Shown one piece after another: positions 39,980 to 49,142 of a DNA stretch of 64,000 nucleotides. The stretch's first letter is position 1; the number at the start of each line of letters is the position of its first letter. The notes beneath the pieces were generated by a model, which did not search any database, had not been told where the DNA came from, and saw only the letters and a list, made by a program, of their open reading frames with translations. The position numbers and the translations under genes are program-made. Source of the DNA: CBDDLD01 sp965230605 (GTDB lineage: Bacteria > Bacteroidota > Bacteroidia > Flavobacteriales > Flavobacteriaceae); assembly GCA_965230605.1 (NCBI GenBank), contig CBDDLD010000004.1, positions 1,984,001 through 2,048,000 on the forward strand, in the 5' to 3' direction.

Positions 39980-41251
39980 TTACACAAACAAAGGTCTGTG
40001 AGACATTAATGCATTTACCTTTTCAGCAATACTTTCTAACACAGATTCGTTCTCGTGATTTTGAATAACTTCATCAATAAGATCAACAACATAAGCCATA
40101 TCATCTTCTTTTAATCCTCTTGTCGTGATAGCAGGTGTACCTACTCTTATCCCAGAGGTCACAAATGGCGATTGTGTATCAAAAGGCACCATGTTCTTGT
40201 TCACCGTAATATCCGCTTTAACAAGAGCCTGTTCAGCATCTTTCCCAGTGATGTCCTTATTACGAAGATCGATGAGCATCATATGGTTATCTGTTCCTCC
40301 TGAAATAATGTGATAATCTTTAGCAACAAAAGCTTTAGCCATAGCTTCAGCGTTTTTCTTAACCTGTAAAATATAATGCATAAATCCATCAGTCAATGCT
40401 TCACCAAAAGCAATAGCTTTAGCAGCAATAATATGTTCTAAAGGTCCTCCTTGGTTTCCTGGAAATACCCCAGAATCTAATAAGCCTGACATTTTCCTTA
40501 AGTTACCATTCTTAAGGCGTAAGCCAAATGGGTTTTCAAAATTTTCACCCATCATAATGAGTCCTCCTCTCGGTCCTCTCAATGTTTTATGTGTTGTTGT
40601 TGTTACTATATGACAGTGTGGTAGCGGATCATTCAAAATACCCTTAGCTATTAGACCCGCAGGGTGAGAGATATCAGCAAGTAGCAACGCACCAACATTA
40701 TCTGCAACTTGTCTAAATTTCTCAAAATCCATATCTCTAGAATAAGCAGAAGCTCCAGCGATAATTAATTTTGGGCGTTCTTTCTCAGCAACGTCAGATA
40801 GCATATCATAATCTATTCTACCTGTATCTTTATGCACGCCATAAAAAACCGGATTATATAGCTTCCCTGAAAAGTTTACTGGAGAGCCATGTGTTAAATG
40901 TCCACCGTGAGATAAGTCAAAACCTAAGATGGTATCTCCCGGCTTTAGACATGCAGCATAGACTGCTGTATTGGCCTGACTCCCTGAATGTGGTTGCACA
41001 TTAGCCCAAGCTGCACCAAAAAGTGTTTTAGCACGGTCTATAGCAATTTGCTCTACCTCGTCCACAACTTCACAGCCACCATAATAGCGTTTTCCAGGAT
41101 ATCCTTCAGCATATTTATTGGTAAGTACAGAGCCTGCAGCTTCCATTACCTGATCACTAGTAAAGTTCTCTGATGCAATAAGTTCTATTCCATCTATTTG
41201 GCGTTCTTTTTCAGCCTGAATTAACTCAAAAATTTGTTCGTCGCGTTGCAT
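39980..41251 (-). CDS. glyA: Serine hydroxymethyltransferase
   Basis: 423-residue PLP enzyme interconverting serine and glycine with tetrahydrofolate, the main source of one-carbon units. The PLP lysine is K222 in TTTTHKTLRGPRGG. Landmarks: YAEGYPGKRYYGG (48-59), HSGSQAN (88-94), DLSHGGHLTHG (112-122) and DISHPAGLI (193-201). Length is typical. Starts with ATG 41251 and is divergent from the fumarylacetoacetase gene; the intergenic region is about 112 bases. Confidence 0.97.
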   Translation of the reverse strand: MQRDEQIFELIQAEKERQIDGIELIASENFTSDQVMEAAGSVLTNKYAEGYPGKRYYGGCEVVDEVEQIAIDRAKTLFGAAWANVQPHSGSQANTAVYAACLKPGDTILGFDLSHGGHLTHGSPVNFSGKLYNPVFYGVHKDTGRIDYDMLSDVAEKERPKLIIAGASAYSRDMDFEKFRQVADNVGALLLADISHPAGLIAKGILNDPLPHCHIVTTTTHKTLRGPRGGLIMMGENFENPFGLRLKNGNLRKMSGLLDSGVFPGNQGGPLEHIIAAKAIAFGEALTDGFMHYILQVKKNAEAMAKAFVAKDYHIISGGTDNHMMLIDLRNKDITGKDAEQALVKADITVNKNMVPFDTQSPFVTSGIRVGTPAITTRGLKEDDMAYVVDLIDEVIQNHENESVLESIAEKVNALMSHRPLFV

Positions 41252-41363
41252 AAAAGTGGTCTATAATTTAATAAGGATCAAAAATAAGAAATACATTAGT
41301 TTTATATTTCAAAAAACATATATTTACATAGAATTTAATGAACAACTAATCAACAACAACATT

Positions 41364-42656
41364 ATGCCTTTATCCGCAAATAATCCTGATAGAACATCAT
41401 GGCTTCATGTCGATAAAAACTCTGATTTCCCTATTCAGAATATTCCTTTTGGTGTCTTCCTAACACGTGAAGATATTGTAACCATTGGTACACGAATTGG
41501 AGATACGGCAATCGACCTTGGTGCGCTTCACCAGCTTGGGTATTTTGATGGAATTCCTTTAACTGATGATATCTTCCTTCAAGATACGTTAAATGATTTC
41601 ATAGCAGATGGAAGAAAAACTTGGCGATTAGTTAGAAATAGAATTGCAGAAATTTTTGATGCTGAAAATTCTAAGCTAAAGAACAATAAAAAACATAAAG
41701 AGATCGTCCTATTTCGATTAGACGAAATTGAAATGCAATTACCTGTTCAAATAGGGGATTATACCGACTTCTACGCCAGTAAAGAGCATGCCACAAATGT
41801 TGGAACTATGTTTAGAGGTGCGGATAATGCTTTAATGCCAAACTGGCTGCATTTACCTGTAGGCTACCACGGTAGAAGTTCTTCAATTATACCTTCAGGT
41901 ATTCCGGTACACCGCCCTCAAGGACAAACCATGCCAAATGATGCTGATGCTCCCGTATTTGGTCCATCAAAATTGGTAGATTTTGAATTAGAGATGGCTT
42001 TTATTACAACAGATGCTAACGATCTCGGAGAGCCTATTCCTATTGAAGAAGCTGAAGAATACATCTTTGGATTGGTATTATTTAATGATTGGTCGGCTCG
42101 AGACATTCAAAAATGGGAGTATGTCCCTCTTGGGCCTTTCTTAGGTAAGAATTTTGCATCATCGATCTCTCCATGGATCGTGACTTTAGATGCTTTAGAG
42201 CCATTTAGAGTTGAAAGCCCAAAACAAGATCCTAAGCCTCTTCCCTACCTCCAATATAAGGGTAAGAAGAGTTTTGATATCAAATTAGAAGCTGCTATAC
42301 AGCCAAAAGGTGCCAAAGAGCAAGTTGTCGCTAAATCTAACTTCAAATACATGTATTGGAATATGGCACAGCAATTAGCACATCATACCGTGAATGGTTG
42401 TCCTGTAAACTCTGGAGATATGATGGGTAGTGGGACAATTTCCGGACCTACTGAAGATTCTTATGGTTCTATGCTAGAATTGTCTTGGCGTGGTGAAAAA
42501 CCTCTTAAAATGAAAGATGGTACAGAACGTAAATTCATCAATGATTACGATACCGTAATTATGAGGGGTTATTGCGAAAATGATGGTACTAGAATCGGGT
42601 TTGGACAAGTACGTACACAGTTGCTTCCTGTGTTTAATCCGAAAAAAAATAAATAG
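41364..42656 (+). CDS. fahA: Fumarylacetoacetase
   Basis: 430-residue hydrolase of the last tyrosine-degradation step, splitting fumarylacetoacetate to fumarate and acetoacetate. Features: YTDFYASKEHATNVGTMF (catalytic Asp, His), LPVGYHGRSSSI, FELEMAFIT (metal-binding Glu residues), FNDWSARDIQKWEYVPLGPF and GSGTISGP near the C terminus. ATG 41364 (MPLSANNPDR) is preferred; a frame starting at 41256 would add 36 residues unlike the family. A terminator follows at 42683. Neighbouring tyrosine genes (hppD, hmgA) are not in the window. Confidence 0.96.
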   Translation: MPLSANNPDRTSWLHVDKNSDFPIQNIPFGVFLTREDIVTIGTRIGDTAIDLGALHQLGYFDGIPLTDDIFLQDTLNDFIADGRKTWRLVRNRIAEIFDAENSKLKNNKKHKEIVLFRLDEIEMQLPVQIGDYTDFYASKEHATNVGTMFRGADNALMPNWLHLPVGYHGRSSSIIPSGIPVHRPQGQTMPNDADAPVFGPSKLVDFELEMAFITTDANDLGEPIPIEEAEEYIFGLVLFNDWSARDIQKWEYVPLGPFLGKNFASSISPWIVTLDALEPFRVESPKQDPKPLPYLQYKGKKSFDIKLEAAIQPKGAKEQVVAKSNFKYMYWNMAQQLAHHTVNGCPVNSGDMMGSGTISGPTEDSYGSMLELSWRGEKPLKMKDGTERKFINDYDTVIMRGYCENDGTRIGFGQVRTQLLPVFNPKKNK

Positions 42657-42682
42657 AAAAATACATTGTTAATCAGATAGTT

Positions 42683-42724
42683 AGCTCATTTATTATAAAT
42701 AATAAATGGGCTTTTTCTTTTTTG
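42683..42724 (+). terminator. Terminator of fahA
   Basis: AGCTCATTTATTA / TAATAAATGGGCT (42683-42695, 42700-42712) with TAAA loop, then TTTTTCTTTT. One G-T pair. Confidence 0.85.
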
Positions 42725-42773
42725 GCACCATAATTGGATTTCGCTTAATACGTCTAACTTAAAATACAAGATT

Positions 42774-43955
42774 ATGAAGCGATTATTACTTTTATTAGTT
42801 GGCCTTTCTGTGTTAGTATCTTGTAGTGGGAAAAAGCATATAGAAAAAGCCATAAGTCATGGAAATTATGACTTAGCCATTTCAAATGCGCTAAAAAAAC
42901 TAGAAAACAACAAACATAAGAAGCGTAAGCAAGATTATGTGATTATGCTCAAAGAGGCTTATTACAAAGTCCTTGAACGCGATTTAGAACAGATTTCTCG
43001 TTTAAAGAAAGACGGTAACCCTGAATATTACAGAAATATTTATGATATCTATCTAGACCTTGAAGCAAGGCAAGAAGCCATAAAACGTGTGATGCCTTTG
43101 AGAATTGGCGGAAAATTGCTAAAACTAGATTTCAATGACTATTCAGATGCTATTGTAGACTATCGTTATAAGACTTCTGACTATCTCATAGACAAAGGCG
43201 TAGATTTGCTAGATACAGGTAAAAAATTCAATGCCAGAGAAGCTTATAAATTGTTTGCTTATATAGAATCTATTAATCCAAACTTTGAGGATGTTAGAGA
43301 TTTGATGCTTGAAGCGCATCAAAAAGGAACACATTATGTACATGTATCCATACAAAATAATACGCAACAAATTATTCCAGAACGTTTAGAGGACGAATTA
43401 TTGGATTTTGACACCTATGGATTAAATCAGTTCTGGACGGTGTATCATGCCATAGTAGACAGTACAGTTGTTTACGATTATGCTATGCAGCTTCAATTGA
43501 AGCGTATTAATATATCACCTGAGCGTGTCAATGAGCGTCAATTAAATAGACAGAAAGATATTGTTGATGGTTGGGAATACCAACTCGATGAAGATGGAAA
43601 CGTTATGAAAGACAGCCTAGGTAATGATATTAAAGTTGATAGAATTGTAAGGGTAAGAGCACGCTTCTTTGAAGTGATACAAACCAAATCATCTCAGGTT
43701 ATTGCAGATGTTGTGTATACCGATCTTAAACAAAATCAAACCGTAGATGCTTTCACTATTGATAGTGGTTTTGTTTTCGAACACATATATGGTGATTTCA
43801 GAGGGGATAGACGGGCTCTAAATAGAGATGATAGACGCCTGTTGCGTCAGAGACCAGTGTTGTTCCCTAGTAATGAGCAGATGGTCTATGATACAGGAGA
43901 AGATCTAAAACTGAAATTGAAAGACATTATAAGTTCGTATAGAATACATTCATAA
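42774..43955 (+). CDS. Hypothetical lipoprotein
   Basis: 393 residues with lipoprotein signal (MKRLLLLLVGLSVLVSC, Cys 17). The N-terminal half is helical and TPR-like (AISHGNYDLAISNALKKLEN, YYRNIYDIYLDLEARQEAIK, NAREAYKLFAYIESINPNFED). The second half is beta-rich (HYVHVSIQNNTQQIIPERL, VIADVVYTDLKQNQTVDAFT). Probably an outer-membrane-anchored periplasmic protein; similar hypothetical lipoproteins are found in other Flavobacteriaceae as far as I recall. Function unknown. Ends at a bidirectional terminator. Confidence 0.8.
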   Translation: MKRLLLLLVGLSVLVSCSGKKHIEKAISHGNYDLAISNALKKLENNKHKKRKQDYVIMLKEAYYKVLERDLEQISRLKKDGNPEYYRNIYDIYLDLEARQEAIKRVMPLRIGGKLLKLDFNDYSDAIVDYRYKTSDYLIDKGVDLLDTGKKFNAREAYKLFAYIESINPNFEDVRDLMLEAHQKGTHYVHVSIQNNTQQIIPERLEDELLDFDTYGLNQFWTVYHAIVDSTVVYDYAMQLQLKRINISPERVNERQLNRQKDIVDGWEYQLDEDGNVMKDSLGNDIKVDRIVRVRARFFEVIQTKSSQVIADVVYTDLKQNQTVDAFTIDSGFVFEHIYGDFRGDRRALNRDDRRLLRQRPVLFPSNEQMVYDTGEDLKLKLKDIISSYRIHS

Positions 43956-43985
43956 AAAAACCTCCCATTTGGGAGGTTTCTTATT
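43954..43985. terminator. Bidirectional terminator
   Basis: AAACCTCCCA / TGGGAGGTTT (43958-43967, 43970-43979) with A- and T-runs outside. Shared by the lipoprotein gene and the DUF1348 gene. Confidence 0.9.
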
Positions 43986-44394
43986 TTAATCGTCTTTCTT
44001 TTTCATCAATACTAAGATTGTTTATGCTGGCAAATCGCTTTTTCATAAGCCCATTATCATCAAATTCCCAATTCTCATTACCATAAGCTCTAAACCAATC
44101 CCCTTCTAAGTTCTGAAACTCATATTCAAACCTTACAGCAATTCTATCATCGGTATGGGCCCAATATTCTTTTTTTAGCTTGTAATTGAGCTCACTCTGC
44201 CATTTTTCAGTAAGAAACGTTACAATTTCATCACGTCCATTAATAAACTGATCTCTATTTCGCCATTCACTATCTGGTGTGTAAGCTTTTGATACTTTTA
44301 CAGGGTCTTTACTATTCCAGGCGTCTTCTGCCATTTGAATTTTCTCCTTCGCTGTTTCTAGCGTAAAAGGAGGGAGTGGAAGTTTTTGTTCCAT
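43981..44394 (-). CDS. DUF1348 family (NTF2-like) protein
   Basis: 137-residue cytoplasmic protein of the DUF1348 family within the NTF2-like superfamily: FTLETAKEKIQMAEDAWNS, then DPVKVSKAYTPDSEWRNR, FLTEKWQSELNYKLKKEYW and DWFRAYGNENWEFDDNGLMK. The length is a little shorter than the usual 150 or so. The biochemical role is unknown; it is often found beside stress or redox genes. Its ATG is 18 bases downstream of the YtxJ stop, so the two are probably an operon. Confidence 0.88.
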   Translation of the reverse strand: MEQKLPLPPFTLETAKEKIQMAEDAWNSKDPVKVSKAYTPDSEWRNRDQFINGRDEIVTFLTEKWQSELNYKLKKEYWAHTDDRIAVRFEYEFQNLEGDWFRAYGNENWEFDDNGLMKKRFASINNLSIDEKERRLK

Positions 44395-44411
44395 TTAAAC
44401 TATAACTATGA

Positions 44412-44801
44412 TTAAACAAATCGTTCTACATCAATTTCATTAATGCCACCGTGAGATGCATGGGCAACTGTAACTCCATTCTTAATCACTAGCAATTGTG
44501 GCGATTGATGTAACACTTGAAACTTATAACCCACTTCATTAGAAACATCTCTATGGCTTAATAGATCTAAATAATAGAGGTCTGCATCCTGTTCAGTTAG
44601 ATTATAGCTATCAACAAATTGATTGATGACCATACGACTAATACCGCATCGTGTAGAATGCTTAAATATGAATTGTGGTTTAGTCTTCGATTTATCAGCA
44701 ATCAACTTCAATTGCTGAATTGAACTCAACGGTATCCATGGCAAAACCTTTTCTTCTTTAGGTTCAGAATTGCCTCCAAAAAGCTTGTTAAATAGTCCCA
44801 T
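44412..44801 (-). CDS. ytxJ: Bacillithiol-system redox protein YtxJ family
   Basis: 129 residues with a thioredoxin-like fold. Family phrase QFIFKHSTRCGISRMVINQF (about 43-62) has a single redox cysteine (C52) rather than a CxxC, as in monothiol bacilliredoxins that de-bacillithiolate proteins. A second family landmark is LYYLDLLSHRDVSNEV. Suggests use of bacillithiol as a low-molecular-weight thiol, as known in several Flavobacteriia. First gene of a two-gene operon with DUF1348, divergent from clpB. Confidence 0.9.
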   Translation of the reverse strand: MGLFNKLFGGNSEPKEEKVLPWIPLSSIQQLKLIADKSKTKPQFIFKHSTRCGISRMVINQFVDSYNLTEQDADLYYLDLLSHRDVSNEVGYKFQVLHQSPQLLVIKNGVTVAHASHGGINEIDVERFV

Positions 44802-44961
44802 GTTTTATAACGGTTTATATACTAAGTCGTGTTAAACTACAAATCTTACAAACTGACGAAAAGTCACGTGTTTATTAGCCTAAACAGACATTTTGTCTCT
44901 TAATTTCTATTGGTAAGGTTATTGAACAAATATAGGCGAACGAAAAAGAAATAGATTAACA

Positions 44962-47568
44962 ATGAACTTTAATAATTATACTATAAAATCACAAGAAGCC
45001 ATACAGCAAGCACAGCAGCTTGCTCAAGGTTTTGAACACCAGCAAATAGAAAATGAACACCTATTTAAGGGTATTTCTATTGTTGATGAAAATGTATTGC
45101 CTTTTATTTTAAAGAAATTGAATGTAAATACTTCGCTTCTACTTCAGGTATTAGACAAAGAATTACAATCTTTTTCTAAAGTAAGTGGTGCAGAATTAAT
45201 GTTATCTCGTGAGGCCGGAAAAAGCTTTAATGAAGCTTCCAATATTGCTAAACAAATGAAAGATGATTTCGTTTCTATTGAGCATCTTATTCTGGCCATA
45301 TTCAAATCTAAAAGTAAAATTGCACAAATACTAAAGGACCAGGGTGTCACTGAAAAAGCACTAAAAGCTACTATTGAAGAATTGCGCAAAGGTGAGCGTG
45401 TCACATCTCAAAGTCAGGAAGAGACTTATAATTCTTTAAATAAGTATGCGAAGAACCTAAATCAATTAGCCAAAGATGGTAAGTTAGATCCGGTTATTGG
45501 TCGTGATGAAGAAATACGTAGAATTCTACAGATCTTATCGAGACGCACAAAAAACAACCCTATCCTTGTTGGTGAGCCCGGAACAGGTAAAACAGCCATT
45601 GCAGAAGGCTTAGCACATCGTATCATTGATGGTGACATACCAGAGAACCTTAAGGATAAACAAATTTTTGCCTTAGATATGGGGGCTTTAATAGCCGGTG
45701 CCAAGTTTAAAGGAGAGTTTGAAGAACGTCTAAAAGCAGTGATCAAAGAAGTAACCACAAGTGAAGGTGATATCGTACTCTTTATTGATGAAATTCATAC
45801 TCTTGTAGGTGCCGGAGGTGGACAAGGTGCTATGGATGCAGCTAATATATTGAAGCCTGCTTTGGCTAGAGGCGAATTGAGAGCTATAGGAGCGACTACA
45901 TTAGATGAGTACCAAAAATACTTTGAAAAAGACAAGGCCCTAGAACGTCGATTCCAAAAGGTAATGGTTGATGAACCCGATACTGAAAGTGCTATTTCTA
46001 TTCTCCGTGGTATTAAAGAAAAGTATGAAACACACCATAAGGTAAGAATCAAGGATGAAGCCATTATTGGTGCTGTAGAACTATCAAACAGGTACATCAC
46101 TAATAGGTTCTTACCAGACAAGGCTATTGATCTTATGGATGAAGCAGCATCAAAGCTACGTATGGAGATCAACTCTAAGCCTGAAGAACTCGATGTATTA
46201 GATAGAAAGATCATGCAATTAGAGATTGAGATCGAGGCCATAAAACGCGAAAAAGACGAGTCGAAGTTAAAATCACTGAAGTCTGACCTCGCTAATCTTA
46301 AAGAGGAACGCAATGAGATCAATGCAAAATGGAAAAGCGAAAAAGAAGTTGTAGATAATATTCAGAACACAAAACAAGATATTGAAAATTACAAGTTGGA
46401 AGCTGAACGTGCTGAACGTGAAGGTGATTATGGCAAGGTAGCAGAAATCCGATATGGAAAGATTAAAGAAGCCACTGAATTACTAGAAAGCTATCAAAAA
46501 CAATTGGCAGAACAGCAAGAAAATGCACTTATAAAAGAGGAAGTGACTTATGAAGATATTGCCGATGTTGTAGCCAAATGGACAGGGGTACCTGTGACAA
46601 AAATGGTACAAAGTGAACGCGAAAAACTACTAAAGCTAGAAGATGAACTCCACAAGCGAGTGGTTGGACAAGAAGAAGCTATAATTGCTGTAAGTGATGC
46701 GGTAAGACGAAGCAGGGCTGGTTTACAAAACCCTCAAAAACCTATTGGAACATTTCTGTTTTTAGGTACAACAGGTGTTGGTAAAACTGAGTTGGCTAAA
46801 GCGCTTGCGGAATACCTTTTTGATGATGAAAGTGCCATGACCCGAATTGACATGAGCGAATATCAAGAACGCCATGCAGTGAGCCGATTGGTCGGAGCGC
46901 CTCCTGGCTATGTTGGTTATGATGAAGGCGGTCAATTAACTGAAGCCGTAAGACGTAAACCATATTCTGTGGTACTTTTAGATGAAATTGAAAAAGCACA
47001 TCCAGATACATTCAATATCCTATTACAGGTCCTTGATGAAGGTCACTTAACAGATAATAAAGGACGTGTTGCAGATTTCAAAAACACGATTATCATCATG
47101 ACATCAAATATGGGAAGTCAAATCATACAAGAACGCTTTGATGCCGTAAAAGATGTGGATACTGCTATGGAGGCCGCAAAAAATGATGTATTAGCTTTAT
47201 TAAAGCAATCGGTACGCCCAGAATTCTTAAACCGAATAGATGACACTATTTTGTTCACACCGTTAACAGAAGAGCACATCAAAGCCATCGTAGGGCTTCA
47301 GTTAAAAAGCGTATCAAAAATGATAGCACAACAGGGTATTACATTTGATGCTACAGAAGAAGCGATGTCCTATTTAGCTGAAAAAGGATTTCAGCCTGAA
47401 TATGGCGCCAGACCTGTGAAGCGCATCATTCAGAAAGAAGTTTTAAATGCATTAAGTAAAGAAATTTTAGCAGGAAAAGTGACTACAGATAGTATTATCC
47501 TACTCGATGAGTTTGACGGACAGTTAGTCTTTAGAAATCAAGGCGACTTAGTTGCCGAAGAATTTTAA
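44962..47568 (+). CDS. clpB: ATP-dependent disaggregase ClpB
   Basis: 868-residue hexameric AAA+ chaperone that dissolves heat-denatured aggregates with DnaK. N domain (1-150), NBD1 with Walker A GEPGTGKT (about 207-214) and Walker B VLFIDEIHT, coiled-coil middle domain (about 410-525: EIEAIKREKDESKLKSLKSD and more), NBD2 with GTTGVGKT (about 602-609), ending in the sensor-2 GARPVKRII phrase. No ClpP-binding loop is apparent. Starts with ATG 44962. The upstream region has no recognised CIRCE-type repeat. A large hairpin terminator lies at 47622. Confidence 0.97.
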   Translation: MNFNNYTIKSQEAIQQAQQLAQGFEHQQIENEHLFKGISIVDENVLPFILKKLNVNTSLLLQVLDKELQSFSKVSGAELMLSREAGKSFNEASNIAKQMKDDFVSIEHLILAIFKSKSKIAQILKDQGVTEKALKATIEELRKGERVTSQSQEETYNSLNKYAKNLNQLAKDGKLDPVIGRDEEIRRILQILSRRTKNNPILVGEPGTGKTAIAEGLAHRIIDGDIPENLKDKQIFALDMGALIAGAKFKGEFEERLKAVIKEVTTSEGDIVLFIDEIHTLVGAGGGQGAMDAANILKPALARGELRAIGATTLDEYQKYFEKDKALERRFQKVMVDEPDTESAISILRGIKEKYETHHKVRIKDEAIIGAVELSNRYITNRFLPDKAIDLMDEAASKLRMEINSKPEELDVLDRKIMQLEIEIEAIKREKDESKLKSLKSDLANLKEERNEINAKWKSEKEVVDNIQNTKQDIENYKLEAERAEREGDYGKVAEIRYGKIKEATELLESYQKQLAEQQENALIKEEVTYEDIADVVAKWTGVPVTKMVQSEREKLLKLEDELHKRVVGQEEAIIAVSDAVRRSRAGLQNPQKPIGTFLFLGTTGVGKTELAKALAEYLFDDESAMTRIDMSEYQERHAVSRLVGAPPGYVGYDEGGQLTEAVRRKPYSVVLLDEIEKAHPDTFNILLQVLDEGHLTDNKGRVADFKNTIIIMTSNMGSQIIQERFDAVKDVDTAMEAAKNDVLALLKQSVRPEFLNRIDDTILFTPLTEEHIKAIVGLQLKSVSKMIAQQGITFDATEEAMSYLAEKGFQPEYGARPVKRIIQKEVLNALSKEILAGKVTTDSIILLDEFDGQLVFRNQGDLVAEEF

Positions 47569-47621
47569 TAGTCACTGTAACATAATTGCTTAGAAACAGT
47601 CTATATAATGATTGGTTGGTT

Positions 47622-47666
47622 AAAGCAACACAATTTTCACTTTTTTGAAATGCGTGTTGCTTTTCT
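47622..47666 (+). terminator. Terminator-like hairpin after clpB
   Basis: AAAGCAACAC / GTGTTGCTTT (47622-47631 and 47654-47663) with an inner TTTTCA / TGAAAT pairing, then TTTTCTTG. About 50 bases after the clpB stop. Confidence 0.7.
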
Positions 47667-47782
47667 TGTAACAAAACATTTCAATTTTCTACTAATGGAT
47701 AAGAACAAAATGTAAGACTATCAAATGCTATTACAACGCTTCTTAGATATTCTTGCCATTAATTCTTCTTATATAATTAAAC

Positions 47783-47814
47783 AAATAAAATATACCATTT
47801 GGTATATTTTATTT
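47783..47814. promoter_or_regulatory. TetR operator, 15-base arms
   Basis: Perfect inverted repeat: arms AAATAAAATATACCA and TGGTATATTTTATTT with a TT centre (32 bases). It lies 16 bases before the TetR start at 47830, covering the promoter region. The core AATATACC-N4-GGTATATT recurs at 48441. Confidence 0.9.
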
Positions 47815-47829
47815 ATATTTACATTAGAA

Positions 47830-48426
47830 ATGCTAACTAAATCAGAACATACGACACAGTTTATCCTAAAAACAGTAGCACCAATCTTTAATAAGAATGG
47901 TTATGCTGCTACTAGTATGAGTGATATTACAAGTGCTACTGGTTTAACAAAAGGAGCTATTTATGGTAATTTTAAAAACAAAGAAGATTTAGCCATTGCT
48001 GCATTCAAATACACCGTAAAAAACCTTTTAAAGCAAATTGCAAAGCATTTGGAGTTAAGCCACTCACCTATAGAGAAGTTACTTTTAATCTCTGATTTCT
48101 ATAAAAACTATTACAGCTTCAGTAAAGCGCTAGGAGGCTGCCCTGTAATTAATATTGGCGTTGATGCTAATAACCAGAACACCAAGTTATTAGAAAAAGT
48201 AAGGGTGGTTATAGAAAAAATTCAAGATCAGGTGGCCAATATTATTGAAGATGGTATTGAAGCAGGAGAAATATCAAGTGAAATCAATGCCATGCAATAT
48301 GCTAAACGAATAGATACAATGATACAGGGTGCTGTCTTTATGACTTACACAATGAATGATGAGTTTTATATAAAAGATACCATGAAACAAGTGGATGATA
48401 TGATAAACACAGAACTAAGAATATAA
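47830..48426 (+). CDS. TetR/AcrR family transcriptional regulator
   Basis: 198-residue regulator from ATG 47830 (MLTKSEHTTQFILKTVAP); an upstream in-frame start at 47725 would put the operator inside the gene and is rejected. The HTH is at about 8-52 (FNKNGYAATSMSDITSATG, GAIYGNFKNKEDLAIAAF). The C-terminal helices have the CPVINIGVDANNQNTKLLEK phrase of the TetR_C_YcdC/AcuR-like subgroup. A 32-base palindrome at its promoter indicates autorepression, and a second site before the downstream thioesterase gene makes that its likely target. The ligand is probably an acyl-CoA or lipid-related compound, which is inference. Confidence 0.93.
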   Translation: MLTKSEHTTQFILKTVAPIFNKNGYAATSMSDITSATGLTKGAIYGNFKNKEDLAIAAFKYTVKNLLKQIAKHLELSHSPIEKLLLISDFYKNYYSFSKALGGCPVINIGVDANNQNTKLLEKVRVVIEKIQDQVANIIEDGIEAGEISSEINAMQYAKRIDTMIQGAVFMTYTMNDEFYIKDTMKQVDDMINTELRI

Positions 48427-48440
48427 TTTTTTTAACCAAT

Positions 48441-48460
48441 AATATACCGATTGGTATATT
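48441..48460. promoter_or_regulatory. Second TetR operator before the thioesterase gene
   Basis: AATATACC-N4-GGTATATT, with the same arms and spacing as the core of the site at 47783-47814. Located 15 bases before the thioesterase ATG. Confidence 0.8.
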
Positions 48461-48475
48461 TTAAACCCTTTCGAA

Positions 48476-48949
48476 ATGACATTACAAAAACTTGTAGAAA
48501 GTAAAACAAAGATCAGATTTCAAGATTGCGATCCTTTTAATCATCTTAATAACGGGAAGTACATAGATTACTTTATGAATCATAGAGAAGATCAATTGAT
48601 AGAGCATTATGATATAGATATTTATTTAATGGCAAAAAGACTTGGAAAAAGCTGGGTTTCAGGTAGTAATCAAATTGCATATTTGAAACCTGCTTTACTT
48701 ATGGAAACTGTGGCTATAGAGTCTCAACTTATACATTACGATTCAAGCAATTTAAAGGTTGAAATGCGGATGTATAATAACGATAAGAGTCATCTAAAAT
48801 CTATTATCTGGTGTACTTTTGTACATTACAATTTAATGACTCAAAAACGAGAGCAGCATTCCGAAGATATGATGAGTCTATTCACTGCTATAAATAACCC
48901 AGTTTCATCTACAACTTTTGAAGAAAGATTAATGCAAATAAGGACTTAA
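48476..48949 (+). CDS. Acyl-CoA thioesterase (4HBT hotdog family)
   Basis: 157-residue hotdog protein: FQDCDPFNHLNNGKYIDYFM (about 15-34) is the conserved active-site motif with Asp and His, followed by a helix and strands (SNQIAYLKPALLMETVAIES, LKVEMRMYNN). It is longer than the thioesterase at 37064 and only distantly similar. It hydrolyses an acyl-CoA whose nature is unknown. ATG 48476 follows a TetR operator by 15 bases, so it belongs to the regulon of the upstream gene. Confidence 0.9.
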   Translation: MTLQKLVESKTKIRFQDCDPFNHLNNGKYIDYFMNHREDQLIEHYDIDIYLMAKRLGKSWVSGSNQIAYLKPALLMETVAIESQLIHYDSSNLKVEMRMYNNDKSHLKSIIWCTFVHYNLMTQKREQHSEDMMSLFTAINNPVSSTTFEERLMQIRT

Positions 48950-49029
48950 AGAACAGTGAAATAGTATATTTTTTGTTAAATAAATGCAATAAATTTTAGA
49001 TTTCATCATTTATATTAATAGATAAATAT

Positions 49030-49037
49030 TAACTTTG
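49030..49037 (+). promoter_or_regulatory. TAnnTTTG -7 box upstream of deoC
   Basis: TAACTTTG, 105 bases before the deoC ATG. No TTG at -33. The leader would be about 95 bases. Confidence 0.35.
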
Positions 49038-49142
49038 CTATAGCTATTTAATTCCAACGAACTTTAAGACAAATTTAGTTTACGGTAGACATTTCTTCCC
49101 TTCAAAGAAACGTGTACTATTATTTAACCTACGATTAAAAAT

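Noticed and set aside
45795..46322. 175-residue open frame on the minus strand inside clpB
   Set aside because: Serine-rich antisense frame within a conserved ClpB coding region; typical codon-mirror artefact.
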